Both the position numbers and the translations under genes were made by a program. The notes beneath the pieces were generated by a model, which saw only the letters and a program-made list of their open reading frames with translations, did no database searches and was not told where the DNA came from. Positions 8,484 through 16,506 of a stretch of DNA of 64,000 bases are shown in pieces; within the stretch, counting starts at the first letter, position 1; the number at the start of each line of letters is the position of its first letter. The stretch is taken from positions 1,860,001 through 1,924,000 of the forward strand of contig NZ_CP118485.1 in assembly GCF_051124815.1 (NCBI RefSeq), read 5' to 3'. Origin of the DNA: Azospirillum sp051124815. GTDB taxonomy: Bacteria; Pseudomonadota; Alphaproteobacteria; Azospirillales; Azospirillaceae.

Positions 8484-9698
8484 TCATCCCAGGGCGGCGG
8501 ATTCCATCCCCTTCGCCGCCCCGCCTTCCCGCCCTGATTTTTCCCGCGCCTTCATCGCCTTCAGCATGACCGACGCCCGCCAGAAGCCCAGTCCGGCGCC
8601 GTCGACGAAATGCACATGGCGGTCGGCCGTCACGTCGCCGACCAGACAGGTGACGGTGGTGGCATCGGCCCGCGCGGTGCCATAGCGGATCGAGCCGGCC
8701 TGGGCCGCCTGGGCCAGCAGAGTTTCGATCGCGTCCGCCTCCCCCTCCGTCACGTCCAGCACCAGCCGCGGCCCGCCCGCCGATTTGCGGAAATCGGTAC
8801 GCTCCGCCATGTGGCGGCGGTAGCGCTGCGGATCGAAGCGGCCGAGCGTCAGCCCCAGCTTCAGCAACAGGACCAGCAGCCCCGACCCGGCCAGGGCCTT
8901 GCCCACCCGCCGGATGCCCGTTCCCAGGCGGGCGCCGTCCCGGCCGCCGCGCGCTTCCATCAGCAGGGCGCGCCAGTCCGGCGGCCAGCGCGCCTCCAGC
9001 CGCTCCCCAAGCCCCAACGGCGCGGCGCCGGCGGTGGGCACGATGGTTTCAATGGCGCGCTGGATGCGGGCCAGTTCCAGCAGCCCGGCCGCGCCGGGAT
9101 CGACCGCATCGACGATCACGCACAGAACGGTCCCGTGCCGCGGCGGCACCGGGTTCCAGCGGCAGGACACCGACTCCAGCCCCGGCAACGGCCCTTCCTG
9201 CGGCGGCAGGCGCCAGCGCGCATCCTCCTTCACCCAGGCGTCGGCGGCCACCACCCCGGCGCCGAGGAACAGCCCGAAGCTGTTGCCGTTGCCGACGTCG
9301 TGCAGGGCGGCCATCACCTCCAGCCCCTGGTCGAGCAGCGCCCGCACCGGCACCAGCCCGACGCGCAGCGGCACATCCATCACCGCCGCCGACCAGTGGG
9401 CGAGTGCCGAGAGCGCAGCCCGCGCTGCATCCTCCCGCCCCGGCGGCACCGCGGCGATGGCGCCGTCGCCACCGAACTGGCAGGCTACCGGTTCCTGCCC
9501 GACCCGCACCGCGTCGGACAGCACCGCGACCACCCCGGCAGCGACGAAATTCACGTCTCGGTGACGGCCCTGCCCGGCCAGTTGCGTGCTGCCGGTGACG
9601 TCGGCCACCGCCAGCGACCACCCGCCGTCCAGCGCCGCATAGCAGCGGGGGTCCGAAGCCTCGGCGGCGAAATCGCGGATCACCGGCAACAGCGGCAT
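8484..9698 (-). CDS. DUF3095 family protein with cyclase-like N-terminal half
   Basis: 404 aa. The sequence fits DUF3095: WSLAVADVTGSTQLAGQGRHRDVNFVAAG near residues 27-55, and CQFGGDGAIAAVP near 73-84. These two blocks look like the metal-binding segments of class III nucleotidyl cyclases (an Asp in FADxxGST, and GGDG), with D33 and the GGDG at 76-79 intact. The C-terminal part (RLVLDVTEGEADAIETLLAQAAQAG) is unlike a second cyclase domain. No transmembrane segment is convincing, though KALAGSGLLVLLLKLGLTLG near 270 is hydrophobic. Family membership comes from pattern recall; nucleotide cyclase activity is inference. It is convergent with yccF and divergent from the PilZ-like gene. Confidence 0.75.
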   Translation of the reverse strand: MPLLPVIRDFAAEASDPRCYAALDGGWSLAVADVTGSTQLAGQGRHRDVNFVAAGVVAVLSDAVRVGQEPVACQFGGDGAIAAVPPGREDAARAALSALAHWSAAVMDVPLRVGLVPVRALLDQGLEVMAALHDVGNGNSFGLFLGAGVVAADAWVKEDARWRLPPQEGPLPGLESVSCRWNPVPPRHGTVLCVIVDAVDPGAAGLLELARIQRAIETIVPTAGAAPLGLGERLEARWPPDWRALLMEARGGRDGARLGTGIRRVGKALAGSGLLVLLLKLGLTLGRFDPQRYRRHMAERTDFRKSAGGPRLVLDVTEGEADAIETLLAQAAQAGSIRYGTARADATTVTCLVGDVTADRHVHFVDGAGLGFWRASVMLKAMKAREKSGREGGAAKGMESAALG

Positions 9699-9945
9699 GG
9701 CGGACCTTCCCCAAGGGGCAGCGACAAGGCGAGGACCGACCGTAGCACGGCCCCGGCCGTGACGGCAGGGTGGTGGAACCCTGAAAGCCGCGTGCCAGGA
9801 ACGTCGGCTTGGATCCTGAATACTGAAATTACCGTGCCGTAACCGAAGCTTAGGTCATTAACCGTTGTTAAAGGATATGGCGCCGAAACTGTCGGAATAT
9901 GTCGGCACGGTTTCAGGCCTTCGAAACGAGGGGACGTCGCTCTTC

Positions 9946-10311
9946 ATGTCTTGGCTGTCGAAATTCTCCGGAGGCAACAAGGAACCGGGCGGCACGAAAG
10001 CCGCCGCGGAACCGCGTAAGGAGCGCCCGTCCACCCTGCCCAAAATCGTGATCGACCACCACGACTATGTGCCGGAGGAGTTCGTGCTCGGCTCCTTCCG
10101 CATCCGTCCCTATGACGGCGACCTGATCGCCAAGCAGAAGTTCGACTTCCGCCTGCAGTTCGACCTCGGCGGCGATCCGGTGGACGTGTCCTGCATCGGA
10201 ATGGTGGTGAAGCTGACCGCAGAGGCCGGCCTCGTCGCCCGCTACCAGTCGCCACAACCCTTCTACGAACGCAAGCTCGTCGAGTACATGAAGGCGCTGA
10301 AGGGTCTTTAA
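9946..10311 (+). CDS. Small PilZ-like protein
   Basis: About 121 aa from the ATG at 9946, which has GAGGGG about 12 nt upstream; the frame is open to 9865. After a charged N-terminus (MSWLSKFSGGNKEPGGTK) the sequence PEEFVLGSFRIRPYDGDL...FDFRLQF...DVSCIGMVVKL resembles the beta-barrel of a PilZ domain, where D-x-S-x-x-G is the second c-di-GMP-binding motif. The first motif (RxxxR) is not obvious, so ligand binding is doubtful. It precedes mutL by 54 bp on the same strand. The PilZ assignment is tentative. Confidence 0.6.
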   Translation: MSWLSKFSGGNKEPGGTKAAAEPRKERPSTLPKIVIDHHDYVPEEFVLGSFRIRPYDGDLIAKQKFDFRLQFDLGGDPVDVSCIGMVVKLTAEAGLVARYQSPQPFYERKLVEYMKALKGL

Positions 10312-10365
10312 GCGCGCTAACATGCCCGAAGATGGTGGTGCCGCGCGTCGGCTGCCACTATATCT

Positions 10366-12285
10366 ATGGGCATGCCGATCCGTCTGCTTCCCGAAACACT
10401 GGTCAACCGCATCGCCGCCGGCGAGGTGGTCGAACGTCCCGCCGCCGCCGTCAAGGAGCTGGTGGAGAACGCCATCGATGCCGGCGCCACCCGCATCGAC
10501 GTGGTGGCGCGCGACGGCGGCAAATCGCTGATCGCCGTCACCGACGACGGCTGCGGCATGACCGCCGACGAACTGGTCCTGGCGGTCGAACGCCATGCCA
10601 CCTCAAAGCTGCCGGGCGACGACCTGCTCGACATCCGCTCTCTCGGCTTCCGGGGAGAGGCGCTGCCCTCCATCGGCGCGGTCAGCTGCCTGACCATCAC
10701 CAGCCGCGCCCGCGGCGCCGACAGCGCCTGGAGCCTGACGGTGGATGCCGGCGCCAAGGGCTCGCCGCAGCCGGCGGCGCTGGCCCAGGGCACGCGGATC
10801 GAGGTGCGCGACCTGTTCGCCGCCGTTCCGGCCAGGCTGAAGTTCCTGAAGGCGTCGCGCACCGAATACGACCACATCGCCGATTGCCTGGAACGGCTGG
10901 CGATGGCCCATCCCGGCGTCGCCTTCACGCTCAGCGACGGCGGGCGCGGCGGCCTACGGTTGAGCGCGGCGCAAGGCGACCTGCTGGACGCCCGGCTGAC
11001 CCGGCTGGGCGCCCTGATGGGCCGCGATTTCCAGGAGAATGCCGTCCCGGTGATGGCGCAGCGCGAGGGCGTGTCGCTGGCCGGCTGGATCGGGCTGCCG
11101 ACCCTGCACCGCCCGACCGCCAAGCACCAGCACCTGTTCGTCAACGGCCGCCCGGTGCGCGACAAGCTGATGGTCGGTGCCGTGCGCGCCGCCTATGCCG
11201 ATTTCCTGCCGCGCGACCGCCACCCGATGCTGGCGCTGTTCCTCGACATCGACCCGCAGGAGGTCGACGTGAACGTCCACCCGGCCAAGGCCGAGGTGCG
11301 CTTCCGCGACCAGGGTCTGGTGCGCGGGCTGATCGTAGGATCGCTGAAGCACGCGCTCGCCGAGGTCGGCCACCGCGCCTCCACCACCGTCGGCCTCGCC
11401 ACGCTGGGCGCCCTGCGGCCCGAACAGTCCGGCGAGAGCGACAGCGGCTTCACCCCCTCGCCCCTTCCCTACGGCCGCTCCGGCGGCGGTTCGGGCGGGA
11501 ATTGGGGAGGGTCCTACACGCCGGCCGCCGTGCCGCGCGGTCTGGCGGAGCGCTCCGCCGCCTTCCAGGCGCCGACCCAGACGGGCCTGCCGCCCCTGCA
11601 AGGCCGCCTCAGCGGTTTCGGCAACGGCTTCGCCCCCGGCGCCCGCCCGCCGGAATACCGCACCCCCGACCCGTCCGCGCAAAGGCCCGAGCCGCCGCCC
11701 GACAGCCACCCGCTGGGCGCGGCGCGGGCGCAGGTCCACACCACCTACATCGTGGCGCAGACCCGCGAGGGCATCGTCATCGTCGACCAGCACGCCGCCC
11801 ATGAACGGCTGGTCTATGAGCGGATGAAGACCGCCCTGCTGGAAGGCGGGGTGAAGCGCCAGGCCCTGCTGATCCCCGAACTGATCGAGCTGGACGACCC
11901 CTCCGCCAACCGCCTGCTGGCCCGCAGCGCCGAACTGGCCGAACTTGGTCTGGTGATCGAGGGCTTCGGCCACGGCTGCGTCATGGTGCGTGAGGTGCCG
12001 GCCCTGCTCGGCCAGTCGGACGTGAAGAACCTGATCCGCGACCTTGCCGAGGAACTGTCCGAACTGGGCGACGCCCTGTCGCTGAAGGAGCGGCTGGAGG
12101 AGGTCTGCGCGACGATGGCCTGCCACGGCTCCGTCCGCGCCGGCCGCACGCTGAGCGTCGACGAGATGAACGCCCTGCTGCGCCAGATGGAAGCGACTCC
12201 GCACAGCGGGCAATGCAACCACGGGCGACCGACGTACGTCGAGTTGAAGCTGGCGGATATTGAGAGGCTGTTTGGGCGGAGGTAA
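10366..12285 (+). CDS. mutL: DNA mismatch repair protein MutL
   Basis: 639 aa. The N-terminal GHKL ATPase has all motifs: AAVKELVENAIDAGATRID, VTDDGCGM, HATSKL and LGFRGEALPSIGAVS. The transducer domain includes VNGRPVRDK and VDVNVHPAKAEVRF. A Gly/Pro/Ser-rich linker (about residues 360-450) joins the C-terminal dimerisation domain, which carries the metal-dependent endonuclease motif DQHAAHERLVYE (DQHAx2Ex4E) plus ACHGSVRAG and GQCNHGRPTYVEL. This is the nicking type of MutL found in bacteria without MutH. Translation may start at 10366 or at the next ATG (10372). Confidence 0.97.
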   Translation: MGMPIRLLPETLVNRIAAGEVVERPAAAVKELVENAIDAGATRIDVVARDGGKSLIAVTDDGCGMTADELVLAVERHATSKLPGDDLLDIRSLGFRGEALPSIGAVSCLTITSRARGADSAWSLTVDAGAKGSPQPAALAQGTRIEVRDLFAAVPARLKFLKASRTEYDHIADCLERLAMAHPGVAFTLSDGGRGGLRLSAAQGDLLDARLTRLGALMGRDFQENAVPVMAQREGVSLAGWIGLPTLHRPTAKHQHLFVNGRPVRDKLMVGAVRAAYADFLPRDRHPMLALFLDIDPQEVDVNVHPAKAEVRFRDQGLVRGLIVGSLKHALAEVGHRASTTVGLATLGALRPEQSGESDSGFTPSPLPYGRSGGGSGGNWGGSYTPAAVPRGLAERSAAFQAPTQTGLPPLQGRLSGFGNGFAPGARPPEYRTPDPSAQRPEPPPDSHPLGAARAQVHTTYIVAQTREGIVIVDQHAAHERLVYERMKTALLEGGVKRQALLIPELIELDDPSANRLLARSAELAELGLVIEGFGHGCVMVREVPALLGQSDVKNLIRDLAEELSELGDALSLKERLEEVCATMACHGSVRAGRTLSVDEMNALLRQMEATPHSGQCNHGRPTYVELKLADIERLFGRR

Positions 12286-12428
12286 GGGGGAAGCGCAATA
12301 AATAGTATAATGCGCGCTTGCAACATTCTGACCACTGAGAAGCCTAAAAGCCTGCGCTTCCCCCAGAGTTCACTCGACCCTCTTCTCCACGTCATGTATA
12401 TTCCTCGTATCTACGGTGGGAGCCCATC

Positions 12429-12668
12429 ATGCGCACCGAAGTCGCTCGTTGGGGCAACAGCCTTGCCCTTCGCCTGCCGAGACCGATTGCCGATCAGACC
12501 GGTTTCGCCGAAGGCACGCCGGTGGAAATAGAGGTCGAGGAAGGACGCATCGTCATTCGTCCGGCCACGCCGCGCTACGCCCTGGACGATCTGCTCGCAG
12601 GCATCACGGCGGACAATCTGCCGGACGAGTCCTTCGACGATGGGCCGCGTGGGCAGGAACTGCTGTAA
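12429..12668 (+). CDS. mazE: MazE-type antitoxin (AbrB/SpoVT fold)
   Basis: 79 aa. It opens with the AbrB-type swapped-hairpin motif RWGNSLALRLPRPIADQTGFAEGTPVEIEVEEGRIVI, followed by an acidic tail (NLPDESFDDGPRGQELL) that would wrap the toxin. The stop codon overlaps the start of the downstream toxin (TAATG at 12666-12670), the usual translational coupling in mazEF modules. It probably represses its own operon. It follows mutL by 143 bp. Confidence 0.88.
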   Translation: MRTEVARWGNSLALRLPRPIADQTGFAEGTPVEIEVEEGRIVIRPATPRYALDDLLAGITADNLPDESFDDGPRGQELL

Positions 12669-13003
12669 TGCTGCCGGATCGCGGCGATCTGGTGTGGATC
12701 GACTTCACGCCGCAGGCAGGGCATGAACAGGCGGGGCGACGGCCCGGATTGGTGCTGTCGCCCCGCGCCTATCACAATCGCACGCCCTTCGTCGTGGTCT
12801 GCCCGATCACCAGCAAGGTGAAGGGCTACCCGTTCGAAGTCGCGCTGCCGCCAGGGCTGCCGGTCGGCGGGGTCGTGCTGGCGGATCAGGTGAAGAGCCT
12901 CGACCGCCGCGTACGCCAACTCGACCCGGCCGGCTCGGTGCCCGAGGCGGTGCTCCAGCAGGTCCTTGCCAAACTGGCGCCCCTTCTGTCGCTCCGCCTC
13001 TGA
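12668..13003 (+). CDS. mazF: MazF-type mRNA interferase toxin
   Basis: 111 aa. The N-terminus DRGDLVWIDFTPQAGHEQAGRRPGLVLSPRAYHNRT is the MazF/PemK signature, where the conserved GxxRPGLVLS loop forms part of the active site, and VCPITSKVKGYPFEV supplies the conserved Thr/Ser. It also has LADQVKSLDRR near residue 80. It would cleave single-stranded mRNA and be neutralised by the upstream protein. It overlaps that gene by one nucleotide. Confidence 0.9.
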   Translation: MLPDRGDLVWIDFTPQAGHEQAGRRPGLVLSPRAYHNRTPFVVVCPITSKVKGYPFEVALPPGLPVGGVVLADQVKSLDRRVRQLDPAGSVPEAVLQQVLAKLAPLLSLRL

Positions 13004-13012
13004 CGCCTCCCC

Positions 13013-13624
13013 TCAGTACCCAACTGTGAACCGCTTGCGCTCGTGATTCGGCATTTCAATCTCGTCGGCCAGCGCCACGGCGAAGTCTTCGTAAGAAATC
13101 CAGCTACGGCCAGTCTCATCCGCCAATAGTGCGTCCTCGCCCAGCCGGAACTTGCCCGTGCGCTCGCCCAGCACGAACTCGGCGGACGGCGACAGGAAGG
13201 TCCAGTTCAGGTCGGGCTCGGCCTTCAGGCGGTCGAGGAACTCGGCGCCTTTGGTGGCCTCGGCCTTGTAGATCTCGGGGAATTCCGGCAGGTCGAGCAC
13301 GCGCACGCCCGGCGCCACCTCCAGGCTGCCGGCGCCGCCGACCACCAGATAACGCGGCACGCCGGACCGTTTCACCGCGCCGATCAGGCTGTCGGCATCG
13401 CCCATCAGGAACATCACCGCGCTGACCACCGCGTCATGGCCGGCCAGCAGCGGGGCAAGCGTCCCGGCGTCGTTGGCGTCGCCGGCCTTTACCGTCAGGC
13501 CGGGGGCGGCGACGACCTTGGAGGGATCGCGGACGATGGCGGTCACGCTGTGGCCGCGACGGAGCAGTTCGGCCTGGATGCGGCTGCCGGCGCGGCCGGC
13601 GGCGCCGATGATGGCGATCTTCAT
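13013..13624 (-). CDS. NAD(P)H-binding Rossmann-fold protein (atypical SDR)
   Basis: 203 aa. MKIAIIGAAGRAGSRIQAELLRRGHSVTAIVRDPSKV is the GxxGxxG dinucleotide-binding motif of atypical short-chain dehydrogenases of the NAD(P)-binding or NmrA-like class; YLVVGGAGSLEV and WTFLSPSAEF are also typical. The ATG at 13624 is chosen because the Rossmann strand starts there. It is divergent from an HxlR regulator gene, the frequent arrangement in which the regulator controls the reductase. Substrate unknown. Confidence 0.82.
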   Translation of the reverse strand: MKIAIIGAAGRAGSRIQAELLRRGHSVTAIVRDPSKVVAAPGLTVKAGDANDAGTLAPLLAGHDAVVSAVMFLMGDADSLIGAVKRSGVPRYLVVGGAGSLEVAPGVRVLDLPEFPEIYKAEATKGAEFLDRLKAEPDLNWTFLSPSAEFVLGERTGKFRLGEDALLADETGRSWISYEDFAVALADEIEMPNHERKRFTVGY

Positions 13625-13702
13625 GGCAGGTGGTCTTCCACTAGGTTTCCAATGGTGACTTGATGGCCGTTTAGAAATCTGGTGTAAAGAAGGCACCTTT
13701 TC

Positions 13703-13715
13703 GTGACATGGTCAC
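13703..13715. promoter_or_regulatory. Inverted repeat between the reductase and HxlR genes
   Basis: GTGAC (13703-13707), ATG spacer, GTCAC (13711-13715): a short perfect palindrome inside the 141-bp divergent promoter region. It is a candidate operator for the HxlR protein; the half-sites are short, so chance is possible. Confidence 0.35.
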
Positions 13716-13765
13716 CCGTGTGTAACCGCTGGGCGTAACCGCCCGGGCCGACCTCTTGGGAGTGA

Positions 13766-14209
13766 ATGCGGATGGACAACAGCCTGCTGGGGCTCGGCGG
13801 CAAGCGGCCGTCGGAGGTGGATGGACTCCCGGACGCCTATGCCTCCGCCTGCCCGACGCGGCAGGCGTTGGACCGCATCGCCGACAAATGGACGGTGCTG
13901 ATCCTGGGACTGCTGGAAGGCGGGCCGATGCGCTTCAACCGGCTGCGCCGCGAGATCGAGGGCATCTCGCAGAAGATGCTGTCGCAGACCCTGAAAAGCC
14001 TGGAGCGTGACGGGCTGGTCAGCCGCAAGGTCTTCGCCACCGTGCCGGTCACCGTCGAATATTCCATCACGCCGCTGGGCGCGACGCTAGCCGAAACGCT
14101 GGTGCCGCTGCGCGTGTGGGCCGAAACCCACATCGCACAGATGCTGGAGGCCCGCGCCGCCTATGACCGCAACGATGCGGATGGGCCGGCCCGGCTGGAT
14201 GTCGCCTAA
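13766..14209 (+). CDS. HxlR-family transcriptional regulator
   Basis: 147 aa winged helix-turn-helix protein. ACPTRQALDRIADKWTVLILGLLEGGPMRFNRLRREIEGISQKMLSQTLKSLERDGLVSRKVF is a textbook HxlR domain, including the conserved Cys (ACP) just before helix 1 that serves as a redox or aldehyde sensor in some relatives. The divergent NAD(P)-binding gene is the likely target. Its 3' end overlaps the convergent GH13 gene by 4 bp. Confidence 0.9.
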   Translation: MRMDNSLLGLGGKRPSEVDGLPDAYASACPTRQALDRIADKWTVLILGLLEGGPMRFNRLRREIEGISQKMLSQTLKSLERDGLVSRKVFATVPVTVEYSITPLGATLAETLVPLRVWAETHIAQMLEARAAYDRNDADGPARLDVA

Positions 14210-15891
14210 ACGTCGTCGCCGGGCTTCCTGTCCGCCTCCGTCCGGCGCAGCAGGTAATCCAGCCCGCCGACCCGGAACCAGCGATAGCCATAGGCCTCCA
14301 TTACCAATCGGTGACGGCCTTCTTCGTCGGGTTCGCTGTGGTCCTCCGACAGCAGGTTGACCAGCCGGCAGGATTCGCCGTGCCCGTCGACGTCCAGCAC
14401 GATCTCGCACGGTTGGTCCGACAGGTTGTGCAAAACCACCACGCCGTTGTTGCGCCAGTCATAGCGCAGAGCCAGCACCTCCTTACGGCCAGTCTTCAGC
14501 AGCCGGAAGTCGCCCCAGCCGATCTCCGGGCACTCCTTGCGCATGCGGATGATGCGCTCGGTCCAGTTCAGCAGCGATTCGGGATCGCGGCGCTGGATCG
14601 CAGCGTTGATCCGCTCGAACCCGAAGACGCCGCCGCTGATGACCGGGCTTTCCGGTTCGTCGGACTTGGTGAAGCCGCCATGCGGCTCGTCCGACCATTG
14701 CATCGGCGTGCGCGCGCACTCGCGCTCGGACAGGGACAGGTCGTCGCCCATGCCGATCTCGTCGCCGTAACGGATGACCGGCGTCCCCGGCAGGGTGAAC
14801 ATCAGGCTGTAGGCCAGCTCGATCCGCCGCCGGTCGTCGTGCAGCATCGGCGCCAGCCGCCGCCGGATGCCGCGGTCATAGAGCTGCATGGATTTCTCGG
14901 GCCCAAAGGCGGCGAACACCGCCTGACGCTGCTCGTCGGTCAGCCGGCCCAGGTCGAGTTCGTCGTGATTGCGCAGAAAGCTGCCCCATTGCGCGGTGGC
15001 CGGGCGCGGCTTGGTGATCTCCAGCGCCTTGGCCAGCGGCCCGGTGTCGGCAGTGGCCAGCGCATAGAACAGGTGCTGGTTGACCTGGAAATTGAACATC
15101 ATGTGGCAGCGGTCGCCGTCTTCGCCGAAATATTCCAGGTCGTCCTCCGGCAGGATGTTGGCCTCCGCCAGCAGCACGGCGTCGCCGCGCCGCCACTGCA
15201 CGAATTCGCGGAAACTGCGCAGCATGCCGAACTGCTCTTTCGGCTTGGTGATGTCCGCCCCCTTCTCCGCGATGATGAAGGGCACGGCATCCATCCGGAA
15301 GCCGGCGACGCCCAGCTGAATCCAGAAGCCCATGATCTTCAGCAGTTCGGCATGCACCTCCGGGTGCGAGGTGTTCAGGTCGGGCTGGAACTTGTAGAAG
15401 CGGTGGAAATACCAGGCCTTCGCTTCGCGGTCATAGGTCCAGGTCGATTTCTGCACGCCGGGAAAGACCAACCCCTGGTCGGCATTCTCCGGCTTCTTGT
15501 CGGACCAGACATACCAGTCGCGGTATTTGCTGTCGGGATCGCTGCGGGCCTGCTGGAACCAGGGATGCTGGTCGGAGGTGTGGTTGATGACCAGATCGAT
15601 GATCACCCGGATGCCGCGCTGCTCGCAGGCGTGGGTGAACTCCACGAAGTCGCCCAGCGTGCCATAGCGCGGATCGACGTTGTAGTAATCGGCGACGTCG
15701 TACCCGCCGTCCTTCATCGGCGAGGTCTGGAACGGCCCCAGCCACAGGCAGGTCACGCCAAGCCCCTGCAGGTAATCCAACCGGCGCAGCAGCCCCTGGA
15801 AATCGCCGATGCCGTCGGCGTTGGCGTCCATGAAGGTCGACAGCGACAGATTGTAGATGACCGCGTTCTTGTACCAAAGGTCCCGGATCAT
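14206..15891 (-). CDS. GH13 family enzyme, trehalose synthase-like
   Basis: 561 aa. A complete (beta/alpha)8 GH13 catalytic domain: VIIDLVINHTS (region I, about 97-106), GFRMDAVPF with nucleophile D201, LAEANILPED with acid/base E243 and FLRNHDELDL with transition-state D310. The N-terminus MIRDLWYKNAVIYNLSLSTF with DANADGIGDFQGL, and the FKFQPDLN and WVLNW-like spacing, resemble trehalose synthase (maltose to trehalose isomerase) and related alpha-glucosyltransferases. No maltokinase domain is fused. The start at 15891 is the ATG just before the conserved N-terminus. A long untranslated region with an inverted repeat (16039-16072) precedes it. Substrate remains open among trehalose, maltose and other alpha-glucosides. 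Confidence 0.88.
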   Translation of the reverse strand: MIRDLWYKNAVIYNLSLSTFMDANADGIGDFQGLLRRLDYLQGLGVTCLWLGPFQTSPMKDGGYDVADYYNVDPRYGTLGDFVEFTHACEQRGIRVIIDLVINHTSDQHPWFQQARSDPDSKYRDWYVWSDKKPENADQGLVFPGVQKSTWTYDREAKAWYFHRFYKFQPDLNTSHPEVHAELLKIMGFWIQLGVAGFRMDAVPFIIAEKGADITKPKEQFGMLRSFREFVQWRRGDAVLLAEANILPEDDLEYFGEDGDRCHMMFNFQVNQHLFYALATADTGPLAKALEITKPRPATAQWGSFLRNHDELDLGRLTDEQRQAVFAAFGPEKSMQLYDRGIRRRLAPMLHDDRRRIELAYSLMFTLPGTPVIRYGDEIGMGDDLSLSERECARTPMQWSDEPHGGFTKSDEPESPVISGGVFGFERINAAIQRRDPESLLNWTERIIRMRKECPEIGWGDFRLLKTGRKEVLALRYDWRNNGVVVLHNLSDQPCEIVLDVDGHGESCRLVNLLSEDHSEPDEEGRHRLVMEAYGYRWFRVGGLDYLLRRTEADRKPGDDV

Positions 15892-16204
15892 GGCCGCTCC
15901 ATCCCTTTTGCCGATCCCCGGCCCTGAAAGCGGGGCCGACAGGCGGGCAACAGCGGCAGGGGCGGTTTGGTTGCGGGGAGGACCGGTCCTTGGCGGAAAG
16001 ACTCCCTGCGGCAAAGTTGCAGGTCAGGCATCGGGCATCTGGCATGCAAAACTTTTTGCGATGGCATGCCAGTTTGCTTATGTTGCAGCACAGCATGGCT
16101 CGGCCGTCACCGTGGGCGATCACCGTCCGCGGGGGATGCCGTTTGCGGTCATGCGCTGTTGTTCCTGTCGACGCCCTCCCCTCTCCGATAAGGACGTTTT
16201 CACC
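15892..16204. other. Divergent intergenic region upstream of the GH13 gene
   Basis: About 313 bp between the GH13 gene (minus) and the small membrane protein gene (plus). It contains the 9-bp inverted repeat at 16039-16072 and no supported coding sequence. Confidence 0.55.
16039..16072. promoter_or_regulatory. Perfect inverted repeat, candidate operator
   Basis: CTGGCATGC (16039-16047) and GCATGCCAG (16064-16072) are exact inverted copies separated by 16 bp of AT-rich sequence. Each arm itself contains the GCATGC palindrome. The site lies 148 bp upstream of the GH13 start codon, in the divergent promoter region. Regulator unknown. Confidence 0.45.
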
Positions 16205-16426
16205 ATGATCGAGACCCAGGCCCTTCTGTTCCTCGCGCTGACCGGCATGATCGGCCACGCCGTCTATATGGCCAGCGGACGCGGCGGCTTCACCGTGATC
16301 GAGCCCGAGAAGGATGAGGCGGAGGAAGAGCCGGGCATCCTGTTCTCGTCCGAACGGTTTCAGCAGGCCTCTCAGAGCGACCCGAAATCGGACAAGGCGA
16401 AGGATCGTCCCTTCTGGATCGAATGA
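16205..16426 (+). CDS. Small membrane-anchored hypothetical protein, 73 aa
   Basis: One N-terminal hydrophobic segment (ALLFLALTGMIGHAVYMA, residues 6-23) followed by an acidic, then basic, soluble tail (IEPEKDEAEEEPGILFSSERFQ...KSDKAKDRPFWIE). AAGGA lies about 10 nt before the ATG. The pattern of one helix plus a charged tail suggests a small inner-membrane protein. No family recognised. The TGA stop is part of a strong hairpin shared with the convergent oxlT gene. Confidence 0.6.
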   Translation: MIETQALLFLALTGMIGHAVYMASGRGGFTVIEPEKDEAEEEPGILFSSERFQQASQSDPKSDKAKDRPFWIE

Positions 16427-16472
16427 CGGAATGGGCCGGGGTGCTTTGCGCATCCCCGACCCATTTCCGTCA
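16424..16472. terminator. Bidirectional hairpin between the small membrane protein and oxlT
   Basis: A long inverted repeat (left arm about 16424-16444, right arm about 16450-16472) with two small mismatches or bulges lies between the convergent genes. No long T-run is present, but position and stem length fit a terminator serving both genes. Confidence 0.55.
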
Positions 16473-16506
16473 GCCGGTTCCCTGAACCAGCCCCCCGGCT
16501 GTTCCC

